Of a stretch of 64,000 nt of DNA, positions 1-12,841 are shown one piece after another; position 1 is the first letter of the stretch, and each line of letters starts with the position of its first letter. The position numbers were made by a program, and so were the translations under genes. Source of the stretch: Aquatica leii (taxonomy: Eukaryota; Arthropoda; Insecta; Coleoptera; Lampyridae). The notes under the pieces are model-generated. The model saw nothing but the letters and a program-made list of their open reading frames with translations. It made no database searches and was not told where the DNA came from. Where the stretch lies: positions 9,734,001 to 9,798,000 of the forward strand of contig CM069432.1 in NCBI GenBank assembly GCA_035610365.1. Direction: 5' to 3'.

Positions 1-2190
1 TGGGTCTGTCCTATTCCGAAGCAGGTGTACGGTTGTATGAGTAATGTGAAGTTTTACCTTAAGTATGTTGCTAACCTAGCCTTTGAACCCTCTTCCTTTA
101 TCCGACTGAATTGATTAAGAAATTAAAAGAAATTTTTTCCTTCTTAAGAATTTGTTTCGGACAACCAACCTTATAACAATGTTTATGATTAGAAAGAACT
201 TAAATCGCGTCGTAGTTAAAAACTCAGACTTTTTAGGCTTGATCCTAGTTTTTCCTTGAAAGCCAAAACAAGAAGTAGAACTTGGCTTTTGCCGTATTGT
301 CGTTAGTGAATTGAAGCAACATTGCAGCTTGCATCTTCGTAGTAGTGAATGTCAGTGAAAGAAAAAGTGTAAGTAACGGTATTATACCATTAGCGATCAT
401 ATAATTAATGGATTTTCACTTTCCGTTCCCGCTTAACTAAATTGTATCCTTTTCAAGAAGGCCGATCTTTGACTTAGATGGTAAAGTACTGGTAGCCAAG
501 ATTTGCTGAGTTTTAACCCGTCCTAGCATAAATTTACAATCATTAGTGTTATAAAGATCGCTGTATGTTGGTAATTGGATTTGATAACCGAGAAAATTGA
601 AAACACATCGATAAGACACGATTATAATCCATCAACGACTATATATCACCAAAGAGAACCAGTGTACAGCCGTTTCACCATTTTGGGAACCATCAGCACT
701 GGAAAATACCCTCTAATGTATTTTTAAAACTATCAAGAATAAATCTAAGTAAACCAATAGCGTTTTTTCAGAAACAGCAATGCTCTAGATTGTGTAACAT
801 GTTGTGTCTTGCGATCACGATCACTCTTTCTAGCACTTGGAAAGAAAACCGGATGTAGGTCTAGAAAGCAGCTTCCCAGTCCTTGCAACTTTAGCTAGCT
901 TATAATCATTCATCTTTGTTTCAACCTTCCTGCACGTACCCAACGTACTATGTTCATGGCAGTACACTTATCTAGAATATCGCTACCTTTTTCGTTTTTG
1001 TCGTTTTTTCCCCCGCGCGTGCTATTGCCATAAACGAAAAATAAAAATAAATAAATATAACTATTTACAGTAAGGTTTATTTAAAAAGCTTAATAGTATA
1101 TAGAACAATACTGATAACCTCGAAAAAATTAAGGTAAAGGTTATAATTTTCAGCCTACTCTAATTAAGTACATTTAGTGATAACGTAAAACAAATGTTTG
1201 ATAATCACCTTGTAACCATTATCAGTAAACATTTTATATTTTCTTATACAAACATATAAAAAACTAAATTAAGATTTTAAAATAAACATATAAAATGGTT
1301 AAATAAATTAAATAATTCTGTAAGCTCATAAATGGAAAATACTAAAAATTATAGAGTTCTGCAAAGGATGCATCGCAGCATAAATAAAACGGATATATTG
1401 AAAAATTTGTATTGTGAATTTTGTAAATGGAATACAAATAAAATGTATTTTAAAAGTGCGCCGGTTTTAAATCGCTCGCCGTTTCGATTTCACTTTGTAT
1501 GTCATCATCAATGATGATGATGATCACTCATCATAGAACGCTTTTCAACTATGCGTTAGTTGTGAAAAAAAAGTTTTGCAATAACTTTCCGACAAGTTCC
1601 TGTGATTCTCGACTGTAACAACTACCGAATTGATCAGCAGTGCGCAGATTTATGAAAAAGTTCAACGTACCAGCATTAACAATTCTGGGTGTCCTCGTTC
1701 TGGCTGGTCTATTGAAAACATTGCGTTAGTTCATGACAGTGTCAATGTTAGTCCGTAGAAATGGGTTCAACATTAAAATGTAAAGGAAAGGATTAGCAAA
1801 TAGGCACGTTTCCACTTAAAAGTATTTGTCAACAAGCAAAACTGCAGTATTTGGCGATCTTCTCCTTATTAGATTCATGAAAGGTAAATTCGTTCGCAGC
1901 AAAGAACGGTTTAGCGTGGATTTTGGACAGGTTCTTATTTTTTTAAAGATGAACGGAGCTAGTTGTGACAGTTAATAGAGACCGATACCATACGATGCCT
2001 CATTGTCACATTTCCGGCAAAACAAATGCGTTGTCTCATAAGAAATTTTTAAATCGGTTTATCTCCCTTCGTGGTGACCAGCAATAGCAACCATGGTCCA
2101 GTCATTCAACCCCGTGCAATTATTTTGTACTTGACACTCTATTTTCTTTGGCCAACAATTATCTCTAAGTTTTCTATATTCTAACAATGT
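1..2190. other. AT-rich stretch without a recognised gene
   Basis: No coding region or recognisable element was found. Open frames are 60 codons or shorter and look like chance. Around 1500-1530 there is a short run of ATC/ATG trinucleotides that can fold on itself. The stretch is probably intergenic DNA or very old repeat sequence. Confidence 0.5.
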
Positions 2191-2194
2191 AGCT

Positions 2195-3100
2195 TAATGA
2201 GTCATGTCAATATTATTGAAGAAATCAACAGTGGAACATCGAACGCTGATATATGTAGAAATATGGAGAAATTCAATTCTAATATTTCTAAGCAAATACA
2301 AAAACCAATTAACAAGGAATTTCATTAAGCATTGCTCCAGTGGTTTAAGAGACAAAGGAACCAGAAGTAGAAAAATACTACAACAAAAAGTAGAAGACTT
2401 TCCAAAGTTATGCTCCCCCAGTAATGAAACATCATCCTGTTCAAAAAGTTACAAAGGACTGGCTTGACAACATTTGGTCTACAACAAGAAGAATTTATTT
2501 TGATAGCAATATTTTAAATGAGAATCATGCCGGTCTTTTCTATAAAATCGCCCCTGAAAAAAGATTCAAAGAAGCCAAAAAACAAAGAAAAAACTACAGT
2601 TTTTCTCTGTACGGCTACCAAAAAAAGAAGATTTCTTGTCATCGGAAAATAAAAATTAATCTGATATTTTAAGTCTTGCAAAAGAAAGCATGGGCAGCAT
2701 CAAAAATTTTTGATAAAGAAATAAGAGGTTGGGACCACGATCTACAAAAATGCAAAAGAAAAATTTTGACAATGATCGATAATAGTTCAGTCCTTCCTAC
2801 AATTAAAAAGAAAAACTTAAGTGCAATAAAGATAGTATTTCGGCCACTCCATACAACAACGACCCAGAACTCATAAATCTAGGTCGGGTGATTCTTGTTG
2901 GGGCTAAAGCTAAAGATCTTAAGTTTTCTTTATTGGATGAGCTATTAACTATAAATATAAACAGCTAGAAACATGTTGGACTTTATTCTCATTCAGAAAA
3001 TTGACTATAACAAAACTTCTTCAGGTCATAAAAACTCAGAATTTGTAGATGAAGAAAACATCCTCAATTTACGTTGTAACGATTTAAAATGTATTTTGGT
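2195..3100 (+). pseudogene. Decayed pogo/Tigger-like transposase
   Basis: This is the wreck of a pogo/Tigger-type DDE transposase, which cuts and pastes its own element in the nucleus. Pieces appear in order but in shifting frames. First comes a helix-turn-helix start (IIEEINSGTSNADICR, near 2210-2270), then a link like the Tigger second DNA-binding domain (ALLQWFKRQRNQ, near 2330). Next is the block around the first catalytic Asp, read as NENHAGLFYKIAPEKRF (2517-2570), where the usual DETGLF core is mutated. Then comes the block around the second Asp (KRKILTMIDNSS, 2755-2790). Several frameshifts and stops make it non-functional. Terminal inverted repeats were not identified. The family assignment rests on motif order. 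Confidence 0.6.
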
Positions 3101-3589
3101 AACTCACGGATAAGAAACTTTCCACTCACAGTCGCGTCATGGTTAAAAATTTCAATTGCTAATAAGCTTTTCTACCGTAAGGGACAGCACAGACTATATA
3201 TGTGGATGTGGCCCAAATGCCAAAATAAAGCATTTTTTGTTGCACTTACGAATCCAGTCGTTCCTCGAATAAATTGACGCTTATGTGATTTTCCGCGACA
3301 AAATCTGCAGCTTTGATAATAATATCAGACAATAGCTTACTGTGATTTTTGAGTTTGATTTAAAAATCTCTTCATATGGTTGGTCCTAGATCAGATGCCT
3401 TGCTGGGTGGGAGGAAAGCTATTGTGGTCAAGCAAGTACTGGTTGCGGTGACGTGACTTAGATTGGGGACCTACCAACGCACTGCTCCACCCTGACGCGA
3501 GGGCTTGAGATGTGGTTAAGACTTTGACGTCGCACAATCGTCCAGTACTTCATCGAAAAAACTTTCGATTTTGATTTACTCCAGCGGTC

Positions 3590-4110
3590 ATTTCCTAGCC
3601 TTGTGGGTTCGAGTGTCGTTCTTTTTCTGTCTCCCTATAATATTTTTATCCTGTTCTTGATGAGTTTCCCGAAGATTATATTCAGGATTAAATTTGTATT
3701 TATGGGTTGGAGTTTTATGGGATTTTAGGGCGTTGCTCTTGCTGTAGTCTAAACATCTCTGTTACCTATACTTATTTTTTTTCTCTTGGTTTGCTTAGGA
3801 TTATCCTTTTTTGATGTCTGTCTACTACTACTAATGCCGATTTTTAACAAGTACTTCTTTTGATACTTCGTTTCTGTTTCTGTCTTATTTTTACGTTTTT
3901 TCTTAGGTTGGGTGTTATCGATCTGGGCTGGTTTTGGTTTTTAAGGTTTGATCCTCGGCTTCTGTCTTCATTTAAACTTTTGTTTTGTCTTCTTACTACA
4001 GGTTTTAATTTTTTTGGGAGGGATTTGTTACGGTTGTATTTATTTTGTCTACAAAATCCCTTGTATACGTATAAATTTGAAGTTGGTGCTGTCGGTTTAG
4101 AAATTTCTAT
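3590..4110 (+). mobile_element. 3' fragment of a pyrimidine-rich Gypsy element
   Basis: The T-rich strand here resembles the end of the internal region of the Gypsy element at 23109-29833. Shared landmarks are a GGGTTGG...GGGATTTTAGGG block (3705-3730, like 28030-28060), a TCTAAAC stretch, and a phrase around TCTGTCTTCATTT (like 28450). A purine tract (GGGAGGGA) directly precedes TGTTACGG at 4026, which is how the LTR of that family begins. So this is the polypurine tract and the edge of a 3' LTR from an older relative. The LTR sequence past 4026 has diverged and I could not follow it. Confidence 0.5.
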
Positions 4111-5860
4111 TGATTAGTGTTTGGTTTACGGATTTGTCGTTGACGAATATTTAGTACAATTTTTGGTTGCAAGTAAAAATTTTCTTTTAATTTTTCTTAA
4201 TGGCGGTTTTATTAACATATGGTTGGTTTCACTAAATTTATTCTTTTTAGCAATGGGGTTAGGGAGATCGGCTATGACGTAGAATGCAATGAGGATAGAA
4301 TTAATTTATGTTGCATTATATGATTTTATTGTTACTTTGATGCGTTTAAACTTGGTGATTCGAGTTGATATTATTATATCCATCCAGTGTTATCTGTTGT
4401 GTACTTCTGTTTTTCTTGCATCTAATTTAGTTTTAGCGAGTTATTCTAGCCCACTTGGTTTCTGGACTAGATGTTCTACTAGTGACTTAAGAGGTGCGCT
4501 TAATTTTTTTTGTGATATTTTAGTCATCCACGCTTACTCGCCGACCATCAAGCTAGCCGTGGTGTTTGTGCATGTAACCAACCGAAACCGCTAAAAAAAG
4601 TTTTGGTTTAACGTGATTCTGCGGAGCAATTTTTGTACGATACATGTCATGAAGATAGACATGGGGACTAAAAACGAAACTAAAAACTGAAAAGTGGTAG
4701 TAAACGGCTAAAGAAGTCGGTATAAAAACTGGCGAGTTTATTTATTACATAATACATACATTCAGTGGCGGCTTCTCCATTAAGCCATTTGGTCAATGAC
4801 CCTCCAAAAAAATATTAAAAATTGTTCTATTATTTATTTAAAATTTCAAATAGACAATACATTTAAAAACTAGCAAACTTGGCCAATGGTCATGGAGAAG
4901 AAAATGTGTTTTTATAGTTTCAATATCGAAATGACCTTCTTGCAGATTTGACCACCAGCTGCGACATACATTACATGCATTTATTACATACATTGTATAT
5001 GTCAGTATTTATTGTTTTACAAACATTGTAGGAAAAAGTAGGACATTCAGGGATGCGCTTAGGAGGCAACAAAAATATATTAAAAGTGTAGCACCGGCAA
5101 AAGCTATCAAAAAATAGATGGCATTAGAAATAGATGGATTTCCTACAGCCTTGAATGACCAATAAGTCGAAAAAAAGAAACCTTCGAGAAAACGGTGAAA
5201 ATAAAAACCTAACCGAAGATTTTGAAGAAAATGTTATATCTGCAGATGTAGACAATGAAAAAGAAAAGTGACAAAACTACCATGTTACAGAAATTACAAC
5301 CTACAGAAAATGATCATTTATTTCACTGCTTTGCGTCAATGTACCAATCTACCAAAAGAATGGCACCCTTATATCAGCACATTGTTAGAGATTGTGTGTT
5401 CAATGCAGTTTGAGACATAAAAACGTGGTTACTAGACATTACTGCTCAGCAGCAGCTTTACTACCAGTCCGTACACCATGGTCTTGCAAACAGCAATTCA
5501 ACCACAGTCTATTAGGACAATTAAGTCCCTCTGATGCCACTGAGGAACAAGTAAACTCTACAGCTGCCAGTCCAGTTAATTTGATTAATTACATCCCGTG
5601 ACTCAAGCTGCGTGTAATTTTGCGCCAAGCTTTACAGTTTGAGAAGAACTGCAGACTGCACATTACAAACCGCAGCAATTTGTGACAAAATTTGAAGATA
5701 CTGATAAGTTGCTAAAACTCCACCAACCTCAACTCATTAATTTTGTATTACTTATATTTGCGCATTAATTTATAAATTTTTTTAAACATTTGATGGTAAA
5801 CGTTATTAAAACGTTTTTATTGGCCTGTATCTATCTATATAACCAAATATTTCAACGTCT
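4110..5860. other. Unassigned repeat-like stretch
   Basis: No gene could be supported. At about 4764 the sequence CAGTGGCGGC resembles the end of a hAT-type inverted repeat (compare the MITE at 33876), but no matching right end was found. The region 5040-5600 has a coding-like feel, with short phrases such as FRDALRRQQKYIK, but is broken by stops and matches no family I know. Confidence 0.3.
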
Positions 5861-5867
5861 AATTAAA

Positions 5868-6391
5868 CTGATCATTTGCACACGTTGCATAACGGAACTC
5901 ACAAACTGAACACCGTTATCACTAATTACGCGCCTAAGAAGTTCAAAACTTAAGATCTATAAGAATTCTAGATCAATTTTCAGCAGAAACAACTTTCAAT
6001 GCAAAAAACTCTATCCAGCGACTGATTGTGTCTTGTATTATGTAGATCCATTTATATCCGTCCTCTGTCTCAGGTGGAGTTCCAAATAAGTCCATAGAAA
6101 GAACTTCAAATCGTTGATTTTAAATGGGCGTTTGAATCTGTACGATGGGTTTCAAGTTGGAAGCTTTATACCTCTGACCATCTAGACATTTGGCTACGTG
6201 ATGGGTTATGTCACGACGCATACTTATCCAATAGTATCTACTGGCGGTTTGGTGCAAAGTACGGTCGACTCCATAATCACCAGCTAATTGAAAATCATGA
6301 CATTCTAAGATGATCTTACTAACAGAAGACTTTGCAACTACTAGCAGAGCAGTCTCTTCATCTGAGTCTGCAAAATAACGATGTAGAATAC
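5868..6391 (-). pseudogene. Gypsy (Mag-like) integrase fragment, left half of a split relic
   Basis: Read on the minus strand, this is the integrase part of a Gypsy-type polyprotein, which inserts element cDNA into the genome. Visible pieces are the zinc-binding region (TH..AKC), the core with the first Asp in VLSMDLFG, then WIYIIQD and W.EFFAL. The second Asp lies in VISDNGVQFVS near 5900. The frame stops before the catalytic Glu. An in-frame stop follows QTPI near 6130. The same relic continues at 13514-14395, the BEL element having been inserted between. Its phrases closely resemble the Mag-like element at 18891-30062. Confidence 0.75.
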
Positions 6392-6595
6392 TGTTTAGTA
6401 TTACGTTTTAAATTTGGCGGATTCCGCATTCTCGATAGAAGGGGTTATACCTAAAAGGGTACAATTGGTAGTATTATAAGAAACTTCAATGCCGAATGTT
6501 GGCACGTTTCTATTCTTGTAAAAATTGTAACTTCTACAATAAATTTCTTACAATAAATTATCGAACATAAGTGTCTAAGCAACAATCTTCAAACA
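6392..6595 (+). repeat. BEL element 5' LTR
   Basis: This 204 bp long terminal repeat begins TGTTTAGTATT and ends CTTCAAACA, and matches 13310-13513. The next bases, TGGTCCTTCGAGACGG, start with TGG as primer-binding sites do. I did not assign the tRNA. Confidence 0.9.
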
Positions 6596-6943
6596 TGGTC
6601 CTTCGAGACGGATTAAAACGTATAAAAATTAAGAAAAATTAGAAAAAATCAGTTCGTTCATTTATCGAAGGGCAGCAGCGACTTTGGGTACATACAGTCG
6701 GCCAGAATCAACGTTCAAATATTGCTACCTGCGTCAGATACTAGAATTTTGCCTGCCTTCTCTCTTCGTGGTTGATGCCGGTGAGAACAGGATTCAGTAC
6801 TTCGCTGAGCAGTTGCATTAATTGTAAGACCTTTTTATTCATTCCTTTATCTTAGAATTGTTTTACTTATTTAAGTATTGTACTGCGTGTAAGTTTATAC
6901 GTTTCATATTTCAATTAACTTGTAGTTTTTAATTGCGTTAAAT

Positions 6944-8068
6944 ATGGAAACCGAATTGACGGTTTTACATAAAAATCGCGGAACTTTTAAACAAAGATTA
7001 ACATTATTCGATAAATACTTAAAGAAAACAGTGTCCGAATGCGGCGAGGACGGAGTTTTAAAATCCACCGTTCAATTAGAAACGAGATTAACAACAATAA
7101 CATCTATAATAAATGATTTTGAAGATATTCAATCCAAAATTGAATGTATTTCAAAAAATGAGACTGATGAATTTGTGCATCGCGAAGAATTTGAAAATTT
7201 ATATTACGATGTCATTTCACGTGCTAAGTTATTAATCGATAAATCAAAACCTGTTATTGACGGTCAAAAAATTTCGCCGATTGACAATTTAAATTCTGTC
7301 AATTCAAATTACATTGAAAGCGTTAAGCTTCCAACTATAAGCTTACCGACATTTCAAGGATCTTATGAAAAGTGGTTAGAGTTTCATGATACCTTTGAAT
7401 CATTAATTCATAATAATTTAAAAATCAATGACATACAAAAGTTCCATTATCTGAGGGCATCACTGGGTGGCGATGCGGCTCAAGTAATTAGTTCGTTGGA
7501 GATTTCGTCAAGCAATTATGCTATTGCTTGGTCTCTACTTTGCGAAAGATATGCCAATACACGTCTCTTAGTACATAAACATACAAAATCTCTTTTCAAT
7601 TTACGACAAATTCAAAAGGAATCTTCGGTTCAGTTAAGACAGCTTGTAGATAGCGTCTTAAAGCACACGCGTTCATTAGAATCATTAAATCAGCCTGTGC
7701 GACATTGGGATACTTTGTTAATTTTTATTGTAGCAAGTAAACTTGACCCAATCACTGCAAGAGAATGGGAGTCACATAAATTCGATGGCAAACTTCCTAC
7801 ATTCGAAAATATGATTGCGTTTCTCAAGGGAAGAGCTGATTTACTTGAAACACTTGAGTTAAGTAAAGTCAGTTCAAAATTGTGTCTTTCCGATAAAGGC
7901 TATTCATATAATGAGTCTCATCTTAAATCAAAATCGTTTCTAGAATCGATCATGCAAAGAATGCTAAGCTTTGCTCAAATTGTCTTTATGAAGGGCATTT
8001 TAAGGAGCAGTGCAAATACGGCAGCTGTAAGAAATGTAATTCAAAGCATCATACGTTGCTTCATATGA
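6944..8068 (+). CDS. gag: BEL gag polyprotein (DUF1759 type)
   Basis: This is the structural part of the BEL element, about 374 codons from the ATG at 6944. The N-terminal half is charged and helical. Residues of about 125-220 form the typical BEL gag domain, with the signature LPTFQGSYEKWLEFHDTFESL, then a KFHYLRASLGG segment and a CERYAN segment. A zinc knuckle would normally follow, and one is visible in another frame at 7975-8050 (KEQCKYGSCKKCNSKHH). A frameshift just before about 7975 therefore separates gag from the rest of the polyprotein. The protein would package element RNA into cytoplasmic particles. Confidence 0.85.
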   Translation: METELTVLHKNRGTFKQRLTLFDKYLKKTVSECGEDGVLKSTVQLETRLTTITSIINDFEDIQSKIECISKNETDEFVHREEFENLYYDVISRAKLLIDKSKPVIDGQKISPIDNLNSVNSNYIESVKLPTISLPTFQGSYEKWLEFHDTFESLIHNNLKINDIQKFHYLRASLGGDAAQVISSLEISSSNYAIAWSLLCERYANTRLLVHKHTKSLFNLRQIQKESSVQLRQLVDSVLKHTRSLESLNQPVRHWDTLLIFIVASKLDPITAREWESHKFDGKLPTFENMIAFLKGRADLLETLELSKVSSKLCLSDKGYSYNESHLKSKSFLESIMQRMLSFAQIVFMKGILRSSANTAAVRNVIQSIIRCFI

Positions 8069-8718
8069 CGGTACAACCTCAACAATCTTCAGATTCAGAT
8101 GTTTCTTTAAATGCGTCTACTCACTCAGAAAGGCAATCAACTCTTTCTAGTTATACAAATTCAGTTCAAGGCCAAACTCTCTTATCAACCGCTATAATAC
8201 AGATTGCGGATGTGTTTGGCAATCTTCATAATTGCAGAGCCCTTTTAGACTGCGGTTCACAATCAAATTTCATCACTTCAAATTTATGTCAAACGTTGGG
8301 TTTAAATCAAACTAACGTTAGTATTTCTATTGCGGGAATAAGTCAAGCAGTTTTACATATAAAAGCTAAATGTGTAACCGAAATTCATTCTCAGCATTAT
8401 GCGTTTTCTACTTCAATTACATGTCTTGTAATACAAAATATTTGCGATTTCATGCCAACCTTCGAAATAGACTTTAAATGTCTCAACATTCCGAGTCATA
8501 TTAAATTGGCAGGTTCCGAGTTCTATATTCCGTCAAGAATAGATATACTTTTAGGTGCTGATGTTTTCTGGCAACTTCTTTGCGTTGGTCAGTTTAGTTT
8601 AGGTCCGTCTGGTCCTGTGATGCAAAAGACTAAACTAGGTTGGATAGTTTCAGGAGGACTTAACGTTCCGTCAACTAATATAACACATTGCAATTATAAT
8701 AGATTGCTTCACACTTAG
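8040..8718 (+). CDS. BEL aspartic protease region
   Basis: This frame carries the retropepsin-like protease of the BEL polyprotein, which cleaves the other products. The active-site region reads RALLDCGSQSNFIT (8240-8280). The usual BEL form is D-S-G-S; here Ser is replaced by Cys but the catalytic Asp remains. The downstream hydrophobic GADVFW and GPVMQKTKLGWIVSGG phrases (8555-8660) are typical of the protease-RT linker in this family. The frame ends at a stop at 8716-8718, and the polyprotein continues in another frame. Confidence 0.8.
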
Positions 8719-8719
8719 A

Positions 8720-9189
8720 TATTCAAGATCAAATCAAAAGGTTTTGGGAAATAGAAGAGTGTTTTGAAAGGTCGTATTCAGAAGAACAAGCTTGCAAATC
8801 TCATTTTATTTCAACATTTAAAAGAAATTCTGATGGTCGATTTGTCATTTCCATTCCGTTGAAAGAAAAAATAGAAAATAAGTTAGGCGACATCAAACAA
8901 CATGCTTTAAAGCGTTTCTACAGTCTTGAGCGTAAATTATATAATAATATTGCATTAAAAATAAGTTATAATGAATTCATGCGTGAGTACATTGAGCTTG
9001 GTCATATGTCTAAGGTTAACGACCAAGAACCCAATTGTCAAATTGTTTACTATCTTCCTCATCACGGAGTACTTAAGGAGAACAGCATCACAACCAAGTT
9101 AAGGGTTGTCTTTGATGGCTCGTTTTTGTCTTCTTCTGGTATTTCGCTAAATGATCTTCAAATGGTAGGGCCTACAGTTCAAGATGACC
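8720..9189 (+). pseudogene. BEL reverse transcriptase, N-terminal part
   Basis: After a frame break at the 8718 stop, the polyprotein resumes. RFWEIEECF and FISTFKRNSDGRFVISIPL lie at 8735-8860, and then a frame from 8859 reads the linker and fingers of a BEL reverse transcriptase (YYLPHHGVLKENS, LRVVFDGSF, SLNDLQMVGPTVQDD). The coding sequence is cut at 9189 by a reversed solo LTR and resumes at 10548. The few codons after 9189 that keep this frame open belong to the LTR. Confidence 0.8.
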
Positions 9190-10547
9190 TGTTACAAGCT
9201 TTAGGTATTTTACGAACCTGCACGGCCAACTCACAAGCGTCGGTGAGAGAGGGGGTTCATAGATACATTAAATATAATTAAGGGCGCCAGAGCTTATCCC
9301 AAAAGTGACTTCTGTCCGCTCACAACAGAATGGTAGCACTTGTAACAAGATGTTAGGTTCGTAATGCTGAAAGAAGCGAAGGAAAGAGAAAAACTAAATC
9401 GTCAATAACAATTGTACTTTAATTACTCTATCACGATAAATATAGTCAAAGTTAAATAGCCAAATCTAAGTAGATACTAGTGAGAATATACAACATCGAA
9501 TAACAGCAGGATCGGCAACTTACACTACATAAGTGAAGAACATAGCGAAGAATAGTTTGCAGTAAATATCGTTTACATAATTAGTAATATGGCCTTACTG
9601 ACAATAAAACAATGATAATAAGTATGGCATTAACATTAAATTATCACAATAATTAAGGGTAGGATACAGCATACGTAGTATAAGCACATTTACTAACTAA
9701 ATGGTACTACAATTACGGTAATCAGTACGGAAATACTATTAGTGAAAGTTTCGTGAGTAACCTCGTTGACGACGAAAGAAAAGATATAAAAACACTTACC
9801 ACAAATACAGGAATTCCCAATGTGCGACGAAAGTACTTTCTCGACACGTACCCTGTAAGTAATTTGAATCGCAAATCGTGTCAACCTAATATCTCACGAA
9901 ATCCAAATCTACAAAATCATTACTTAAATTTTAAAGTACACACATAACACAACCCGAAAGTCGGATGCTGTTATACCCCTTTTCTGTGATTTAATTAATT
10001 CCAACAGTAGGCCTTATAAATATTTAGAATCGTTCCAACACAATAATCGTCGAGGGTTATCTCTCGTCTTTCGGTATCTACTTGAATTTATGGGCCGGAT
10101 GGTGGTAAGAATGGCCGGTGACGATACGAATACCCCACGATCGCAACGAAATCACAACTTTCCCTGGTGGACGTTAAATTATAACCAGAATGCCCTTAGT
10201 TATGAGGTAGCACATGGCGCTAACCAAAAAGACATAAAAATTACCTTTAATTAAAGAAAGAACAAAATCACTTACTCTGCGTGACTAAACTGAGTTAATT
10301 AAGAAAACTTCTATTTTCCATCGTGTCCCAACACGTGGATGATCTTAGAGAGCGAACTTTCACTCACGCAGACATAGATAATAACAGGTACGATGGTAAA
10401 GTCAAAATGCCGGAAATCTCACCGGATGTTGTCTGCTCACTACAAAGTGACCAACGAATCCGATAGATGGCGTCAAGAAATATAAAAGTAATTTTTAATT
10501 AGACTGATATACAGGGTAATGCATTATTTAAATTTATGCACGTAACA
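9190..10547 (-). mobile_element. Solo Gypsy LTR inserted in the BEL element
   Basis: On the minus strand this 1358 bp segment begins TGTTACG and ends TTGTAACA. It resembles the LTRs at 23109-24417 and 28516-29833. Shared landmarks on the + strand are GCACGGCCAAC, AGGGCGCCAGAGCTTATCCC and TCCGCTCACAACAGAATGG near the left end, and a GGCGTCAA region near the right end. It is flanked by a perfect 4 bp duplication, GACC (9186-9189 and 10548-10551). No internal genes are present, so the element was reduced to one LTR by recombination. It is clearly more diverged than the two LTRs further right. Confidence 0.85.
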
Positions 10548-12841
10548 GACCTTTTATCGATTTTACTGCGTTTTAGACAACATACCTACGTCGTCACAGC
10601 GGACATTACAAAAATGTACCGCCAAGTTCTTGTTTCTCCTGGGCAAAGATCACTTCAACAAATTTTTTGGAGGTTTAACCCAAATGATCCAGTTTGTACT
10701 TACCAATTGAATACAGTTACGTATGGGACTGCATCTGCAGCTTTTCAGGCAATACGTTGTTTAATTCATTTGCAACAATGTCTCTTAAATTTTACGTCAA
10801 GGTGGTTTTGAACTCCGCAAGTGGGTATCAAATGACCCAGCAGCTCTATCCAACGTTCAACATTCCGAATTATTATCACATTTTACGCCTATTGGAGATG
10901 TTCAAAATACGAAAACTTTAGGTCTCCATTGGAATCACCAAACCGACGTGCTTGTTTTCAATATCAGTTTATCTACCGCGACTAAAATTATTACGAAAAG
11001 AACAATTCTTGCTAGCATTGCGCAAATTTACGATCCGCTTGGTCCTTTAAGCGCGTGCACAATTACAGCAAAAATCATATTACAAAGGCTTTGGCAAGAA
11101 AGGTTGAGTTGGGACGAATCGGTTCCTCAAAATATTTTAACTCAGTGGCAACAATTTGTTCGCGAACTACCAGAGTTAAATCGTATCCAAATTTCTAGAA
11201 ATGTAAAACTAAAAAATGCCGTTTCTTACAAAATGCACGGATTCTCTGATGCTAGTAATGCAGCCTATGGTGCCACTATTTATGTCAAAAGTCTAGATCA
11301 AAACGGAGATTCATCCATTCATTTATTATGCGCGAAATCAAAGGTCGCGCCGTTAAAAACTATTAGTATACCAAGGCTTGAATTGTGTGGAGCTTTACTT
11401 TTGGCTCGTCTTGCAAACAAAGTACGCAAATCTTTAAATTCAAAATTCGATCATGTTTATTATTGGTGCGACTCCATCATCGTCCTAGGGTGGATAAATA
11501 CGGAACCAAATCTGTTAAAAACTTTCGTTGGGAATCGAACTGCAGAAATTCAACGTAAGACTACTAAAGATATGTGGCATCATGTGGATTCAAAGGACAA
11601 TCCTGCAGATCTGGTCTCACGAGGTGTTAGCCCTAGAGTTCTTCTTAATTGTAACCTATGGTGGCATGGTCCTACCTGGTTGCAGAATGACTTTAGTTTC
11701 TCAGATAATTGGGCATTTTCACAGGAATTGCCCGAAACACGCAAACCTAAGAATATTCTTGTCTTAACTAGTATTGAGGAAACACACGATTTCATGTTTA
11801 GGTTTTCTAACTTAAATAAGTTAAAGCGATGCACTGCTTATATTCTTCGATTTGTGAACAATTGCAAAACGCCACAAAACAAACGCGTTTTTGGTCCACT
11901 TTCAGTACAAGAATTGCGGAATTCATTGGTATGTCTTATAAAAATTACTCAAAGGCAACGTTTTACACGCGAAATTTGCAAATTGCAACAAAACAAAGAT
12001 ATTAGTGCAAAAAGTAAAATTCTTCCTTTTCAACCATTCTTGGACACCGATGGTGTATTGCGTGTCGGGGGACGATTAAAAAATTCTTTTTTCAGTTTTG
12101 ATAAGAAACACCCGATACTAATCCCATCCAATCATCATTTCTGTGAACTGATATTTCGTGCTTGGCATGAAAGGATGTTTCATGCCGGTCCACAATTACT
12201 GTTAGCATATGTAACAGAAGAGTTTTGGCCTATTCATGGTAAAAGGGCAGTACGCACATGTGTAAAATGTAATAAAGCAGAACCTAAAAATCTTCTCCAT
12301 ATTATGGGCGATTTGCCCAAAGATCGTGTTAATCCATCACCTCCATTCTATATTACTGGTGTTGACTACGCAGGAAATTTCTTTATTAAAGATAGGAAAG
12401 GACGTGGTTGCAAAATTTCAAAGGCATACGTATCCTTATTTATTTGTTTTACAACACGTGCTGTTCATTTAGAATTAGTTACGGAATTAAGTACTGAAGC
12501 GTTTATGGCAGCTCTTAAAAGATTCATAAGCAGGAGAGGCATTCCTCTCAGGGTGTATTCAGATAACGGAACTAATTTTTTGGGCGCTAATAATGAGATG
12601 CAAAGTTTTGGCAAATTTATCATGAAACATAAAGGTGACATTCAAGAACCGTGTTCAAATCAAAATATAGATTGGCATTTTATTCCGCCATACTCGCCAC
12701 ATTTCGGCGGCCTTTGGGAGACCGGTGTAAAATCAATGAAATTTCATATTAAAAGAGTGATAGGCAATGCCTACCTTACGTACAAAGAATTTAGTACAAT
12801 ACTTACCCAAGTAGAAGTCGTTACCAAAGGCTACAACAAAT
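10548..12841 (+). pseudogene. pol: BEL reverse transcriptase, RNase H and integrase
   Basis: Reverse transcriptase resumes directly after the solo LTR with ILLRFRQH and the first catalytic Asp region VVTADITKMYRQV. TYQLNTVTYGTASAAFQA follows, then a frameshift/deletion near 10760-10940 that removes the YVDD box. A long frame from 10948 carries the RT thumb, RNase H (HGFSDASNAAYGA; then RLELCGALL and YYWCDS) and the integrase. Integrase shows TGVDYAGNF (first Asp), YSDNGTNFLG (second Asp) and PPYSPHFGGLWETGVKSMK (catalytic Glu). It breaks at 12841, where a part normally present before the C-terminal domain seems deleted. The fragment cannot make a working enzyme. Confidence 0.85.

Noticed and set aside
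5392..5601. A 69-codon + strand frame with several Cys and His
   Set aside because: No metal-binding spacing or family match, and stops surround it. It may be part of an old element but cannot be named.
9753..9947. 64-codon + strand frame between the BEL RT halves
   Set aside because: It lies wholly within the reversed solo LTR and has no recognisable domain.
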